DNA of 64,000 bases, taken from the NCBI GenBank assembly GCA_002298125.1, contig DBMJ01000008.1, positions 1 to 64,000 of the forward strand, read 5' to 3'. Below are positions 18,871 to 30,190 of this stretch, piece by piece. The translations under genes and the position numbers were made by a program. Numbering within the stretch: the stretch's first letter is position 1; every line of letters begins with the position of its first letter. This DNA is from Clostridium sp. UBA701 (GTDB lineage: Bacteria > Bacillota > Clostridia > Clostridiales > Clostridiaceae). The notes beneath the pieces were generated by a model. The model saw only the letters and a program-made list of their open reading frames with translations, did not search any database and was not told where the DNA came from.

Positions 18871-20220
18871 TTAAAGCCTTTTCTCAAGCTCAGTTTTCAT
18901 TTCCTCATAGCCTGGTTTGCCTAAAAGTGCGAACATATTCTTCTTGTATGCCTCTACTCCAGGCTGATTAAAAGGATTTACCCCTAGAATATAGCCGCTT
19001 ATACCACAGGCCTTTTCAAAGAAATACATAAGATAGCCACAGTAATAAGGCGTAAGTTCAGGAATTTCTATAACTATGTTTGGAACCATGCCATCGGTAT
19101 GAGCTAAAAGAGTGCCTTGAAAGGCCTTCTTATTTACCATATCCATGGTTTTCCCTGAAAGAAAATTTAGTCCATCCAGATTTCCCTCTACCTCTTCAAT
19201 GATAATATTCTTTCTTGGCTTCTCCACTGTAAGCACCGTTTCAAACAATTCCCTTCTTCCATCCTGAAGGTATTGTCCCATGGAGTGTAAGTCTGTGGAA
19301 AAATCAACAGCAGCAGGGAAAATTCCCTTCTGGTCCTTTCCTTCACTTTCACCATATAGCTGCTTCCACCATTCACTGAAATAGTGAAGGGATGGTTCAT
19401 AATTTACCATGACCTCAATATTTTTTCCCTTCCTATGAAGGATATTCCTTGACACAGCGTATTTATAGCAGTCATTATCCCTTAACTCTGGACTCATATA
19501 AGCTTCTCTGGCATCCTTTGCCCCTCTCATAAGCTCATCAATATCAATGCCTGCAGCTGCAATTGGAAGTAGTCCTACAGCTGTAAGTACTGAGAACCTT
19601 CCTCCCACATCATCAGGTATTACAAAGCACTCATAGCCTTCCATGTCAGAAAGAGATTTTAATGCTCCTCTTGCCTTGTCCGTAGTGGCATAGATTCTTC
19701 TCCTTGCCCCTTCTTTGCCATATTTCTTTTCCATGTACTCCTTTAGAATCCTAAAGGCCAGAGCAGGCTCCGTAGTAGTACCAGATTTGGAAATAACATT
19801 AACGGATATGTCCATGCCCTCTATAGCTTCTAATAGATCACTCATATATGTAGAGCTTATATTGTTTCCCACATAAAATATGGCTGGAGTCTTTCTCTTT
19901 TCATGAGGAAGTACATTGTAAAAGCTGTGTGACAGCATCTCAATGGCTGCCCTTGCCCCTAGATAAGAGCCTCCAATGCCGATTACTATAAGTGCTTCTG
20001 AATTGTTTCTTATTCTATCCCCTGCAGCTTTTATAGCCTGGAATTCACTTCTATCGTAATTTATAGGAAGATCAACCCATCCTAAAAAATCCCTTCCTGC
20101 CCCTGTACCCTGGTGTAGCATATCATGTGCCGTTCTTACCACTGGAGCTAAATTGTATAACTCCTCCTCACCAAGAAAGGCATTTAGCTTTGATAGGTCT
20201 AATCTTATATTCTTGTTCAT
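18871..20220 (-). CDS. pgi: Glucose-6-phosphate isomerase
   Basis: Interconverts glucose 6-phosphate and fructose 6-phosphate at the top of glycolysis. The 449-aa length equals that of firmicute enzymes when the start [13 protein letters not shown] at 20220 is used; the frame extends further upstream without a good ribosome site. Visible motifs are [14 protein letters not shown], the phosphate loop [16 protein letters not shown], the active-site Glu in [10 protein letters not shown] and [12 protein letters not shown] near the C-terminus. It precedes the yaiI-like gene with a single-base gap. Confidence 0.97.
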   Translation of the reverse strand: MNKNIRLDLSKLNAFLGEEELYNLAPVVRTAHDMLHQGTGAGRDFLGWVDLPINYDRSEFQAIKAAGDRIRNNSEALIVIGIGGSYLGARAAIEMLSHSFYNVLPHEKRKTPAIFYVGNNISSTYMSDLLEAIEGMDISVNVISKSGTTTEPALAFRILKEYMEKKYGKEGARRRIYATTDKARGALKSLSDMEGYECFVIPDDVGGRFSVLTAVGLLPIAAAGIDIDELMRGAKDAREAYMSPELRDNDCYKYAVSRNILHRKGKNIEVMVNYEPSLHYFSEWWKQLYGESEGKDQKGIFPAAVDFSTDLHSMGQYLQDGRRELFETVLTVEKPRKNIIIEEVEGNLDGLNFLSGKTMDMVNKKAFQGTLLAHTDGMVPNIVIEIPELTPYYCGYLMYFFEKACGISGYILGVNPFNQPGVEAYKKNMFALLGKPGYEEMKTELEKRL

Positions 20221-20335
20221 GAATATCAACATCCTTTCATCATGCTTATATGTTTTAGATAATCTTCCATTTGTCACTATAGTAGACACAAATTAAATAT
20301 ATGTCAATATTATAGAAAGAAAAATCACAAGTATT

Positions 20336-20378
20336 TAAAAGAGTGCTTATGATATAAAATACCATAAACACTCTTTTA
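20336..20378 (-). terminator. Hairpin after guaA
   Basis: TAAAAGAGTG (20336-20345) pairs with CACTCTTTTA (20369-20378), extended by TTATG/CATAA after a small bulge. It follows the guaA stop on the minus strand by about 30 bases; the T tail is modest. Confidence 0.65.
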
Positions 20379-20408
20379 TATTGTATTATTAGGAGTTGGC
20401 TAAATTAA

Positions 20409-21941
20409 TTATTCCCACTCGATGGTGGCTGGTGGTTTTGAGGTTATGTCATATACAATTCTATTTACTCCTTTAACCTCATTTACAATTCTTCTTGAAA
20501 CCTTATCTAATACCTCGTAGTCAATTCTGCTCCAATCAGAGGTCATGCCATCAGAGCTTGAAACTGCTCTTAGGGCTACTGTATGACAATAGGTTCTCTC
20601 ATCTCCCATGACGCCTACGGATTGAATATTAGGCAGACATGCAAAGTACTGCCAAACCTTGCGATCAAGCTTAGCCTTGGCTATCTCCTCACGGAATATA
20701 GCATCAGCCTCTCTGGTTATAAATAGCTTTTCCTCTGTAATTTCTCCTAAGACTCTTATAGCAAGACCTGGTCCTGGGAAGGGTTGACGAAATACCAAGT
20801 TCTCTGGTATGCCTACTTCTAAGCCTACCTTTCTAACCTCATCCTTAAACAGCTCTCTAAGAGGTTCAATGAGGTCAAACTGCATGTCTTCAGGAAGTCC
20901 TCCCACATTGTGATGACTCTTTATAACTGCAGAGGTATCTGTACCACTTTCTACCACGTCTGGATAAATGGTACCCTGTACAAGAAAATCAATCTGTCCA
21001 AGCTTCTCAGCCTCTTCTTCAAAAACTCTGATAAACTCTTCTCCAATTATCTTTCTCTTTCTCTCAGGGTCTGAAATTCCCTTTAATTTACCTAGGAACC
21101 TATCCTGAGCATTTACTCTAATAAGGTTCATATCAAATTGTCCCTTAAATATTCTCTCTACTTCGTCACCCTCGTTTTTGCGAAGAAGGCCATGATCTAC
21201 AAAAACACAGGTGAGCTGCTTTCCTACAGCCTTGTGTACAAGTACTGCAGCCACGGAGGAGTCTACTCCGCCTGAAAGGGCACAAAGCACCTTTTTGCCT
21301 CCTACCAGCTTTTTAATCTCTGCTATCTTTTCTTCAGCAAAGGAGCCCATGTTCCAATCTCCCTTAACCTTACACACCTCAAATAAAAAGTTTTTAAGCA
21401 TGTCTTTTCCAAAGAGGGTGTGCTCTACCTCTGGGTGGAATTGAACACCGTAAAGCTTTTTCTCCTCATTGGACATTGCGGCTATTTCACACTGTGCTGT
21501 AGAAGCTGTAACTACAAAACCTTTTGGAGCCTTTGACACAAAGTCTGTATGACTCATCCAGCACTGTCCAGAGTCACCAAGAGCCTTAAAGAGCTTAACC
21601 TCATTTTTAAGGCTTACATCCGTCTTTCCATATTCTCTTATCTCAGCACTTTTTACTTCTCCCCCTAGGGTATGAGCCATAAGCTGATGCCCATAGCAAA
21701 TTCCAAGTATTGGTATGTCTAATTCGAATATTTCCTTCTCAATCCTTGGAGAATTTTCACCATAGACACTGTTTGGTCCACCAGTGAAAATTATCCCCTT
21801 TGGCTTTTTCTCTAGTATTCTTTTAAGCCCATAGCTGTAAGGAACTATCTCACAGTATACTCCCCACTCTCTCACTCTTCTTGCTATGAGCTGGTTATAT
21901 TGTCCGCCAAAATCTATTATAAGTATCAGTTCTCTCTCCAT
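20409..21941 (-). CDS. guaA: GMP synthase (glutamine-hydrolysing)
   Basis: Aminates XMP to GMP using glutamine and ATP. The 510-aa protein has the class I glutaminase half with GICYGHQ (nucleophile Cys) and FHPEVEHT (catalytic His-Glu), then the ATP-pyrophosphatase half with the P-loop [12 protein letters not shown] and the dimerisation domain ending IEWE. Length is normal. It sits 22 bases downstream of guaB, so both steps from IMP to GMP are under one guanine riboswitch. Confidence 0.98.
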   Translation of the reverse strand: MERELILIIDFGGQYNQLIARRVREWGVYCEIVPYSYGLKRILEKKPKGIIFTGGPNSVYGENSPRIEKEIFELDIPILGICYGHQLMAHTLGGEVKSAEIREYGKTDVSLKNEVKLFKALGDSGQCWMSHTDFVSKAPKGFVVTASTAQCEIAAMSNEEKKLYGVQFHPEVEHTLFGKDMLKNFLFEVCKVKGDWNMGSFAEEKIAEIKKLVGGKKVLCALSGGVDSSVAAVLVHKAVGKQLTCVFVDHGLLRKNEGDEVERIFKGQFDMNLIRVNAQDRFLGKLKGISDPERKRKIIGEEFIRVFEEEAEKLGQIDFLVQGTIYPDVVESGTDTSAVIKSHHNVGGLPEDMQFDLIEPLRELFKDEVRKVGLEVGIPENLVFRQPFPGPGLAIRVLGEITEEKLFITREADAIFREEIAKAKLDRKVWQYFACLPNIQSVGVMGDERTYCHTVALRAVSSSDGMTSDWSRIDYEVLDKVSRRIVNEVKGVNRIVYDITSKPPATIEWE

Positions 21942-21963
21942 GTGCTTCTCCCTTCGTCCCTTA

Positions 21964-23415
<1,452 letters not shown>

Positions 23416-23502
23416 TTATATCCTTCCTTTCATGGGTATTTTAATGATTAACTTTCTTCTTTAGCTTTTCTAAAATTAGAAAATAATAACCCCAAAAAAA
23501 TA

Positions 23503-23531
23503 GCAGATGAACACTAAAAGTGAACATCTGC
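23503..23531 (-). terminator. Riboswitch-controlled terminator
   Basis: GCAGATG (23503-23509) pairs with CATCTGC (23525-23531), with CACT/AGTG inside, and on the minus strand is followed by TATTTTTTT. It is the expression platform of the guanine riboswitch and lies about 90 bases before guaB. Confidence 0.88.
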
Positions 23532-23558
23532 AGGTACGTAAAAACACCTCAGCGGCTC

Positions 23559-23623
23559 ACTCATAGTCGGGAATTTACGGCTCCCGGTAGATACTCCTTG
23601 CCTTATTCAAGGGATATACGAGT
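23559..23623 (-). promoter_or_regulatory. Guanine riboswitch aptamer
   Basis: Read on the minus strand the region has the purine aptamer core: P1 ACTCGTAT, the CTACCGGGAGCCGTAAAT stretch of the second arm and CCCGACTATGAGT closing P1. The base before TATG is C, the specificity position for guanine (U would indicate adenine). It precedes a terminator and guaB-guaA, so guanine should shut the operon off. Confidence 0.93.
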
Positions 23624-23651
23624 TAATCCTGATTTACTTTGCTTTTTCTAT

Positions 23652-23680
23652 ATTTTATTTTAATATGGGAACTTTGTCAA
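23652..23680 (-). promoter_or_regulatory. Promoter of the riboswitch-guaB-guaA unit
   Basis: TTGACA (-35, 23675-23680) and TAAAAT (-10, 23652-23657) with a 17-base spacer on the minus strand. The -35 ends one base from the stop codon of the last pilus gene. Confidence 0.7.
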
Positions 23681-23681
23681 A

Positions 23682-25124
23682 TTAATTCTCTTCCCACTTA
23701 TAAACTTTAAAGCGGAGGGCATCAGCATAACCCTCTAGGTGCTGAATCAAAAACTTATTTATACTTGCCCTGTTGCCGGCACTAAAGGGTGATAGCTCAC
23801 CATTAGAAATTTGTTCATCTAATCTTTTAATTCCATGGAGCTCCAAATTGTTATATGTGTAGTTAGAGGTTCTTAAATCCTTTACTGCAATCTGTTTAGC
23901 CATAATGGAGCAATTTGTGAATCTAATAAAGGGATTCCCACCCTTATCAAAGGTACATTTACCCGTAGAGTAAATAACGTGATTTATATAGCCGGAGGTA
24001 TTTGATGGTGTCTTTACGTTCACATCTCCATCAATTACATAGAGCTTATACATGCCTTTGTAGGCAGCTTCGAAGGCATCTCCATAGTTATTACCGTTAG
24101 GCTCCCCGGTAAAGCCCTTCCCCTTTATCTTAATCATATTTCTCATTATATAGTCCTTTACATCTATTACAAAATCTGACCATTTAAATTCTGAACTTAT
24201 TCCCGGATTATTCTTTGTAATCTTAAAGGTTACAAGGGTAGTAACTTGATTTCCCATGTTGTCTGTGGTGGTTTGCTGTGCTGCTCTTACTGTGTAGGAA
24301 GGATTATCATTTGTATATCTTTTATCCGCATAAAAATTTTGAAGGCTAGCATCTGCGGGCACATTATATTTTACATTTAAAATAGGAAGTAAGCTTGGAG
24401 TAAGCTTCTTCACCTTATTTTTTATATCTGCTGGTACATTGGTAGCAGGATTAACATACATTTTATCCACTAGGGAAGTATTAGCTGTATTAGTTGTTAA
24501 ACTGTTAGAATTGATGTTTATCTTGCCACTGGTATAGTTAAAGCTGTAAGGCCTTATATCTATTTCTCCTCCCTGAAGATACATGGAGCCATCTAAAATA
24601 AGAGGATTAAGGGAGCCTTGCATATCAAAGCTTTTATTTGTATTTCCCTTTACACTATCTAAAGCAGTTATTACATTACCAAAAATGGCATCATAATATA
24701 CATTGGAGATATCACTCTTCAATATATAAGCACTCATGGTCTTTGAGGTATTATTTACATTATTAGTTGCTTTGGAGGTTATTTTAATACAGGGTCCCTT
24801 TCTTACTCCATTATCTATATAGTCTGCAATATCCAAAAAGGACACGGAGGTTTTAGTGCTTTCCTCTGTAAATTCAAAGTTTGCAGCAGCTAGAGGTATA
24901 TTAGAATTAAATATTTCTGGGGTATTATATATCTTTTGCTTTAAGGCAGTTAGCCCCTTTTCCACCCCTGATTCAGCCATAAGACTTAACTTATCTCTCT
25001 TTTCATTTTTTAGCGTTAAATTATAGGCTGCTGAGGCCTGAGAAGCTAATATTAAGGAAAGCACAGAAAGAAGAGCTATAACACTAAGTGCCAGAATTAG
25101 TGCATTACCCTTTTTCTTCATCAT
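23682..25124 (-). CDS. PilX-like type IV pilus assembly protein
   Basis: A 480-aa protein with an N-terminal basic tip and one long hydrophobic helix (NALILALSVIALLSVLSL), the layout of PilX_N proteins, which lack the canonical GFTLxE cleavage site. The remaining 450 residues are polar, Asn/Thr-rich and probably extracellular, with no recognisable enzyme motif. It is the last gene of the pilus operon and its start overlaps the preceding minor pilin stop by four bases. In Gram-positive type IV pilus clusters such proteins are thought to join the minor-pilin tip complex. No terminator follows: the guaB promoter starts right after its stop. Confidence 0.75.
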   Translation of the reverse strand: MMKKKGNALILALSVIALLSVLSLILASQASAAYNLTLKNEKRDKLSLMAESGVEKGLTALKQKIYNTPEIFNSNIPLAAANFEFTEESTKTSVSFLDIADYIDNGVRKGPCIKITSKATNNVNNTSKTMSAYILKSDISNVYYDAIFGNVITALDSVKGNTNKSFDMQGSLNPLILDGSMYLQGGEIDIRPYSFNYTSGKININSNSLTTNTANTSLVDKMYVNPATNVPADIKNKVKKLTPSLLPILNVKYNVPADASLQNFYADKRYTNDNPSYTVRAAQQTTTDNMGNQVTTLVTFKITKNNPGISSEFKWSDFVIDVKDYIMRNMIKIKGKGFTGEPNGNNYGDAFEAAYKGMYKLYVIDGDVNVKTPSNTSGYINHVIYSTGKCTFDKGGNPFIRFTNCSIMAKQIAVKDLRTSNYTYNNLELHGIKRLDEQISNGELSPFSAGNRASINKFLIQHLEGYADALRFKVYKWEEN

Positions 25125-26089
25125 TTAATATCACCTCCATAATCCACCGTAGAAACTCTAAATTCAAATTCCTTAACAGTAGTTTTTTTCTTTAAATACA
25201 GCTGAATATTATAATAACCCTTTAAGGAATCTCCCTCACCCACACTAGAATTTTTAGTTACAACAATACCATCTATTCCAGCATTTTTAACCACATATTT
25301 ACTGAGCAAATTGTCGTTTGTTTTTGAATAGTAAACAAGACTTTCAGATTTTATTTGTAGCAAAAACCAAGGATTTTTCCCATTACTGTCAAGTGCATTG
25401 GCTTTTACTATTACGAATCTACCTATTTCTACTCCTTTATTATCCTTTTGAATAAAGGCCCCTACCTTTGTAAAATCATTATAGGTTACTGCATTGTCAA
25501 TTCCATCGTCAGTGGAGTCATATTTTATGACTAAACCCTTTAATGAAACCTCCTCAGCAATGTTATAGCTTATTTTTGGAGGGGAATAATTTGCCTTTTC
25601 CTCCTCAGTTATTACCTTCCACTCTGTTCCTAGAGTAGTATTGTCATATTCTAGGGCTTTGGTGAAATATACCGTTACTGTGGTAGTAGTCTTGTCATTT
25701 GGTATTGTAATTTTTCTAACCTCTCCATTTACCCCATCATAGGCGTAATATGCTCTACTTCCTGTAATGCCTTCTACATAAATCAAAGGCTTATATCCCT
25801 TTAATCTGCAGTAAGCATTGTTTTGATCCATATTGCTTCCCACAAAGAGCCATCTGTTACTGACAGAATCATAGCTTCCATCCACCACAATATTAGCCCT
25901 TCTAATATCATTATACATGCTTCTTTGTATAGCAGTAGCACTATCCTGTAGGTCCTGTTTATCACTTATACTGGTATTTAATTTTAAGGTAGAGATAAAC
26001 ACCGTAGTTATAATACTCATAACAATAGACATTATGCCTATTACTGCTAATAGCTCAATTAGTGTAAGTCCCTTTTTTATTCTCTTCAT
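25121..26089 (-). CDS. Minor pseudopilin, PilW/GspJ-like
   Basis: A 322-aa prepilin-like protein with a type III signal: short basic leader MKRIKKG, then the peptidase site before LTLIELLAVIGIMSIV, including the conserved Glu at +5. A long polar C-terminal region follows, with a pattern of beta strands. The size matches PilW/GspJ-type minor pilins that sit at the pilus tip. It starts 4 bases after the PilV-like gene and overlaps the PilX-like gene by four. Confidence 0.8.
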   Translation of the reverse strand: MKRIKKGLTLIELLAVIGIMSIVMSIITTVFISTLKLNTSISDKQDLQDSATAIQRSMYNDIRRANIVVDGSYDSVSNRWLFVGSNMDQNNAYCRLKGYKPLIYVEGITGSRAYYAYDGVNGEVRKITIPNDKTTTTVTVYFTKALEYDNTTLGTEWKVITEEEKANYSPPKISYNIAEEVSLKGLVIKYDSTDDGIDNAVTYNDFTKVGAFIQKDNKGVEIGRFVIVKANALDSNGKNPWFLLQIKSESLVYYSKTNDNLLSKYVVKNAGIDGIVVTKNSSVGEGDSLKGYYNIQLYLKKKTTVKEFEFRVSTVDYGGDIK

Positions 26090-26093
26090 ATAA

Positions 26094-26609
26094 TCACCTG
26101 CCCAGGAAGAATACTAAGCTTGATTCGTTTTTTGCCTGTTCCTTTAAGTTAACTACCTTAACATAGATCCTAACATTATCAAAACCTGGTTGTAGAACTA
26201 TATCACTGTTACTGCCAGGTACCTTGCCTATAATGCTGCTGCTGGTAAACTCTACATAGGCACCAATGCTTTTATTACTGGCTGTCTTCCCGTCTATCAT
26301 ATTTTGATAGCTTCCGGGAGTTAACGCTGCTGTACCTTCCAGTACATCATTAAGCTCATCTAAATTGTTAAAATAACAATACCCAGTGAAGCTATTACCG
26401 CTATAGAGAGACTTTATATAGTTTTTGCCTTGGCTTTTATAGGTTTGAATCATATATTGCGCAAAGACACTGGTGTTGACCTTTTTAGTATTCTTAGCCG
26501 AGACATTAGAACCAAAAAATATTGCATTACTTATACCTACCATGGCAATCGACAAAATTGCTATGGCCGCAATCAATTCTATTAGTGTAAAACCTTTTTT
26601 CTTTTTCAT
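26094..26609 (-). CDS. Minor pseudopilin, PilV/GspI-like
   Basis: A 171-aa prepilin with leader MKKKKG and site-plus-helix FTLIELIAAIAILSIAMVGI, the clearest type III signal in the operon after PilA. The rest is a small globular head. A hairpin separates it from pilO upstream, so it opens the minor-pilin block of three genes. The V/W assignment is by position and size only. Confidence 0.8.
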   Translation of the reverse strand: MKKKKGFTLIELIAAIAILSIAMVGISNAIFFGSNVSAKNTKKVNTSVFAQYMIQTYKSQGKNYIKSLYSGNSFTGYCYFNNLDELNDVLEGTAALTPGSYQNMIDGKTASNKSIGAYVEFTSSSIIGKVPGSNSDIVLQPGFDNVRIYVKVVNLKEQAKNESSLVFFLGR

Positions 26610-26637
26610 AGCAATTTATCTCCTTATATCGGATAAA

Positions 26638-26678
26638 CAGCATTGAGGGAACTTAAGTAAGCCCCCTCTTATGTGCTG
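26638..26678 (-). repeat. Intercistronic hairpin between pilO and minor pilins
   Basis: CAGCA/TGCTG (26638-26642 with 26674-26678) and GAGGG/CCCTC (26645-26649 with 26664-26668) form an interrupted stem immediately after the pilO stop. No T tract follows on the minus strand, so it is more like an RNA-processing or stability element than a terminator. Confidence 0.55.
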
Positions 26679-27368
26679 CTACTGAAATATATCATTTTTC
26701 CCGTACTTGTCTTTGTTAAAATCATAGTTTTCTTCTGTAGCTGAACCGCTTTCTGCATAATAGTAATTTAGATTTAAGCTTGCTTTAAGCTTTAAAGGGG
26801 GGTCACTATCATCCCTAGTAATAACTACGGAAGTTACCTCTGTAATTCTATTGCTCTTCTCAAAGGTTTCTATAAGCTTAACAATGTCAGTGTAGCTTCC
26901 AGAAATATTTAAGTTCACAGGAACCACCATAAGCTTGGTGGAGCTAGCATTTTCTTGTTTCTGAGGCTCTTTTGTCCCTTCATTAGGATTCTTGTCCTCA
27001 GTCTTTGCCTGTTGACCCTTATAGGCGGAGGCTTGAGCAAAACTTGCGCTTACAAGCATTATATTGTTTGAATCCATTGATTTTTTTAGTTCATAGGTTA
27101 TCTCTGGATTTCTCTCTATTTTAGGCAGAGCTTTTACGGAAGTCTCATACTTTACCTTTAAATCCTTTATCTGATCTCTCTGTTTTTTATTGCTGGCTTC
27201 AATTCTGATAATGTTATTTGCATCCAGCTTATAATTGTCTACACTATCCTCAAGTGCAGAAATTGAATTTAGAGCTGGAGCAAGATAATAAGTATAATAT
27301 AAGAAGGTTATACCTACCAACAGAAGTGCAATCAGCAATACCTTTTCCCTTTTACTTAAGCTCTTCAC
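26679..27368 (-). CDS. PilO-like type IV pilus inner-membrane assembly protein
   Basis: A 229-aa protein with a single N-terminal membrane helix (VLLIALLLVGITFLYYTYYL), a coiled-coil stretch (SALEDSVDNYK to the KYETSVKAL region) and a C-terminal alpha/beta domain with the SGSYTDIVKLIETFEKSNR motif characteristic of PilO. A Lys/Glu/Gln-rich linker (around TEDKNPNEGTKEPQKQE) interrupts the C-terminal half. It overlaps pilN by four bases; PilM, PilN and PilO form the cytoplasm-to-membrane alignment complex. Confidence 0.85.
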   Translation of the reverse strand: MKSLSKREKVLLIALLLVGITFLYYTYYLAPALNSISALEDSVDNYKLDANNIIRIEASNKKQRDQIKDLKVKYETSVKALPKIERNPEITYELKKSMDSNNIMLVSASFAQASAYKGQQAKTEDKNPNEGTKEPQKQENASSTKLMVVPVNLNISGSYTDIVKLIETFEKSNRITEVTSVVITRDDSDPPLKLKASLNLNYYYAESGSATEENYDFNKDKYGKNDIFQ

Positions 27369-27910
27369 TCTATATTGCCCCCTATCCCTTCAATGGTAAG
27401 TGTAAAAGTATATTCTACCTTGTCCTTATCAAAGCTTATGTTGTTTATTTTTGCATTATGATAATCCTTTGACACTCTCAAATTTGCACCAAATTCACTA
27501 ATGGCATTATAATTCTTAGTTCTGCCTATAAGAATCATCTTATTACTATCACTATAATTTAATTCCTTTAGTGCTATGGATGGAGGTATTAGCTTTTCTA
27601 TGCCTCTAAGCTTCACACTGGTAATAAGCTTTTCCTTAGTGAGGAGCTCTGCTTTTCCTATATATTCATTTAGCTCAGAAATCTCCTTCTTTAGAGCTTC
27701 ACCTTCCTGAATTATGTTTTTACCATTGTTCAATTGAGTCTTTAAGCTTTGTTCTTGTTTTCTAAGAGAATTCAGCCTGTAGTAGGGATAGTATATAGCT
27801 CCAAAAATAATGGCTATTAATATTATCCCTAGGGCTATATATTGACGAAATTGAAATTTTTTATTTTTATTTTCCTTTAGATTATATGGAATTAAGTTTA
27901 ACTCTCCCAT
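27365..27910 (-). CDS. PilN-like type IV pilus assembly protein
   Basis: A 181-aa bitopic protein. The N-terminus begins MGELNLIPYNLKE, the LIP(Y) motif by which PilN contacts PilM, followed by one membrane helix (IALGIILIAIIFGAIYY) and a coiled coil (LRKQEQSLKTQLNNG), then an alpha/beta domain. The start comes 3 bases after the pilM stop and the end overlaps pilO by 4 bases. Confidence 0.87.
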   Translation of the reverse strand: MGELNLIPYNLKENKNKKFQFRQYIALGIILIAIIFGAIYYPYYRLNSLRKQEQSLKTQLNNGKNIIQEGEALKKEISELNEYIGKAELLTKEKLITSVKLRGIEKLIPPSIALKELNYSDSNKMILIGRTKNYNAISEFGANLRVSKDYHNAKINNISFDKDKVEYTFTLTIEGIGGNIE

Positions 27911-27913
27911 GAC

Positions 27914-28939
27914 TTACTCCCTTCTCAACAGCAGCCCAAGTAGTGGTGCAAAACTGTCAAAATTCATATCTTTAGGCACACTAAGCTTAATGGACAACTC
28001 CCTTAAATCCATAATCTTTGCTGTGGGTGTATTAAAATACTTCTGTACATAGGAAGCTAGTCCTGGTATAGTACTTCCACAGCCTAAAATATACATAGAG
28101 TTAAGGCTTTTTTCTGTCTTACCCTGATTATAAAACTGTATTACCTTTTCAAAGCTTGATAACACGTTGTCCATAAGTTGGATAATTCTTCTTTTCAGTT
28201 CTTCTTCCCCTTCAGCTTCAAAGCTGAAGCTGTTATTTAGCCACTGTTCTGCTTCTAGATTGCTAGTGCCCTCTTGTTTTACTACTTCCCTAATTAGATT
28301 GATTTTTCCAAAGGGTACTTCTCTTTCCATTAACAGCTTGCCACCTTTAACAATACAGAGACTGCTACTGGTGTTCTCCATATATATTATCCCTATTTCC
28401 TCAAGCATTGCATTTTTCTTTTGCACTGTGCCAAAAAGTCTTGCTACACTGTTGTTTGCTGTATCTACAACCTTTAGCTTAAGATTTGCAAGCTCTGCTG
28501 CCTCCTGATAGCTGTCCACTTTTTCTCTGGGAACTGCAGCCACCATTACCTTGTACACCTTTTTACTGTCTGAAGTGATCTTATCAAGAATTTCATAGTC
28601 CACGTAATGGCTTTCTCCTTTGTTTGGAAGAAACTGCGAGGTCTCCATAAGTACAGCATTTCTGATACCCTTCTCCTCCATTACAGGAACCTCAATATAA
28701 CGTGTTACTATGTCTTGACCTTGTACAAGCACCATCAGCTTCTTGGTCTTTATGCCTCTCTCTGCTATGAAGCTTGAAAGCATTGCTGCTAATACCTTTG
28801 CATCTATCACTTTATTTTCAAGGTAAAAGTTTTCAGGTAAAGCTAATGCTTCTGAAAGCCTTACTGCTGAACTATTGCCTACAAGTAGCTTTATACTGTT
28901 GTTTTCTAATTCTATAGCTATATTATCCTGAGTAAACAT
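27914..28939 (-). CDS. PilM-like actin-fold type IV pilus protein
   Basis: A cytoplasmic actin/FtsA-like ATP-binding protein of 341 aa that docks on PilN. It begins MFTQDNIAIELENNSIKLLVG; an AAGGGGTG site just upstream favours this start at 28939 over the frame opening at 28984 inside pilD. GIIYMENTSSSLCIVKGG is the phosphate-binding-like segment and MYILGCGSTIPGLASYVQ the C-terminal adenosine motif. Confidence 0.87.
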   Translation of the reverse strand: MFTQDNIAIELENNSIKLLVGNSSAVRLSEALALPENFYLENKVIDAKVLAAMLSSFIAERGIKTKKLMVLVQGQDIVTRYIEVPVMEEKGIRNAVLMETSQFLPNKGESHYVDYEILDKITSDSKKVYKVMVAAVPREKVDSYQEAAELANLKLKVVDTANNSVARLFGTVQKKNAMLEEIGIIYMENTSSSLCIVKGGKLLMEREVPFGKINLIREVVKQEGTSNLEAEQWLNNSFSFEAEGEEELKRRIIQLMDNVLSSFEKVIQFYNQGKTEKSLNSMYILGCGSTIPGLASYVQKYFNTPTAKIMDLRELSIKLSVPKDMNFDSFAPLLGLLLRRE

Positions 28940-28953
28940 TGTTACACCCCTTC

Positions 28954-29712
28954 CTAAATCCCCAAAATTCTCTGCATATACCATAGTATTATCTCATTTC
29001 CCCATAGAGCAGTTATTATTCCTGCTAATGCTATAAAGGGACCCAGTGGTATATAGTCTTTTTTCTTCTTTTTTCCAGTTATCATAAGTATTATTCCAAC
29101 TGTTCCTCCCATGACAAAGGAGAGAAAAAGCATAAGAATACTAGCTCTAAAGCCTAAAAATAACCCCAGCATCCCACAGAGCTCACAATCTCCCCAACCC
29201 ATACCCTGGGTTGTGAGAATGATTATGGCAATAACTCCTGCAGAAAGTGCTCCTCCGTATATATAGGTTAAAAATTCTCCTTTAGTAAAATAGCTTATTA
29301 TCACAAAGACTACTCCAAGTGCAATTGCAGGATAAGTGGTTATTGCATAAATATCTGTGGTGTCATAGTCAATCATGGCTATGACAATTAAAAAACAAAA
29401 TAACAGGGTAAATTTATAAAAATCTGCACTTAAATTATATTTTATGTAAAGTGCTCCAAATAGAACACCAGTTATCAACTCTAATAATGGATATCTAATT
29501 GAAATGGAAGCCTTGCAGCTTCGACATCTCCCTTTAAGAAATATATAACTTAATACGGGAATTAGATCGTATCTTTTTATTTCACTGTTACAATGGGTAC
29601 AGTGGGAGGAGGGATAAGCTAGATTTTCTCCTCTTGGAAGCCTATAGATACATACATTTAGAAAGCTTCCAATGACTAGACCAAAAATAAAAATAAAAGC
29701 TAAAATCATCAT
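28954..29712 (-). CDS. pilD: Prepilin peptidase (type 4, A24 family)
   Basis: Cleaves the leader of prepilins and usually methylates the new N-terminus. The 252-aa multi-pass membrane protein has the N-terminal zinc motif C-x2-C...C-x2-C (CTHC, CRSC) that marks the bifunctional form, and the two aspartates of the aspartyl-protease site in IDYDTTD and GWGD (the GxGD motif). It lies 28 bases upstream of the RNA hairpin after pilA. It should process PilA, the V/W-like pilins and probably any competence pseudopilins elsewhere. Confidence 0.93.
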   Translation of the reverse strand: MMILAFIFIFGLVIGSFLNVCIYRLPRGENLAYPSSHCTHCNSEIKRYDLIPVLSYIFLKGRCRSCKASISIRYPLLELITGVLFGALYIKYNLSADFYKFTLLFCFLIVIAMIDYDTTDIYAITTYPAIALGVVFVIISYFTKGEFLTYIYGGALSAGVIAIIILTTQGMGWGDCELCGMLGLFLGFRASILMLFLSFVMGGTVGIILMITGKKKKKDYIPLGPFIALAGIITALWGNEIILWYMQRILGI

Positions 29713-29739
29713 AATACCTCGTTGTTATATAATACATGA

Positions 29740-29770
29740 CAATTCGAAGAGGACAATCCCCTTCGAATTG
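29740..29770 (-). repeat. Hairpin following pilA
   Basis: CAATTCGAAG (29740-29749) pairs with CTTCGAATTG (29761-29770); read on the minus strand two more G-C pairs and a G-U extend it to 13 bp. It starts 12 bases after the pilA stop and lacks a strong T tract, suggesting partial termination or 3'-end protection of the pilin message. Confidence 0.65.
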
Positions 29771-29782
29771 CTTGTGAATTAG

Positions 29783-30160
29783 TTAGTTGTAAAAATCCTT
29801 TAAAACTGCCCAGGTTGAATAATCTACAGCACCTATTTTCGTGCCGTCAATAATAGCTTGTAATTTATCTACAGTTGCTGCCTTCATCAAATCATTTGGT
29901 TCCTTTGAAGGTATGAGCGTTGAATCTGCTGTTACAGCATCAGTATAACATGTAATTTTAGTATCATCTGTAGCCTGTGCCTTAGCTGTCTGAATTATGT
30001 TTAATACTATCTTGGCATCTGCCTTTACCTTTGCTATTTTGCTCTTTTCTGTCATCTTAGTGATATTTGGTACCAGTATTGCTGCAAGAACTCCTAAAAT
30101 AGCTATAACAGCAATGAGTTCAACCAGGGTAAAGCCTTTTCTTTTCTTGTTAGTTTTCAT
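29783..30160 (-). CDS. pilA: Major type IV pilin
   Basis: A 125-aa prepilin: leader MKTNKKRKG, cleavage before FTLVELIAVIAILGVLAA with the Glu at +5, the classical pilin helix. The globular part is small, with a single Cys and many Thr and Ala, similar in size to ComGC-type and clostridial PilA proteins. It is the only pilin flanked by hairpins on both sides, which fits selective high expression. No second pilin copy is seen in the window. Confidence 0.9.
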   Translation of the reverse strand: MKTNKKRKGFTLVELIAVIAILGVLAAILVPNITKMTEKSKIAKVKADAKIVLNIIQTAKAQATDDTKITCYTDAVTADSTLIPSKEPNDLMKAATVDKLQAIIDGTKIGAVDYSTWAVLKDFYN

Positions 30161-30190
30161 TATTATTCCTCCTAAATTTAATTATTTATG

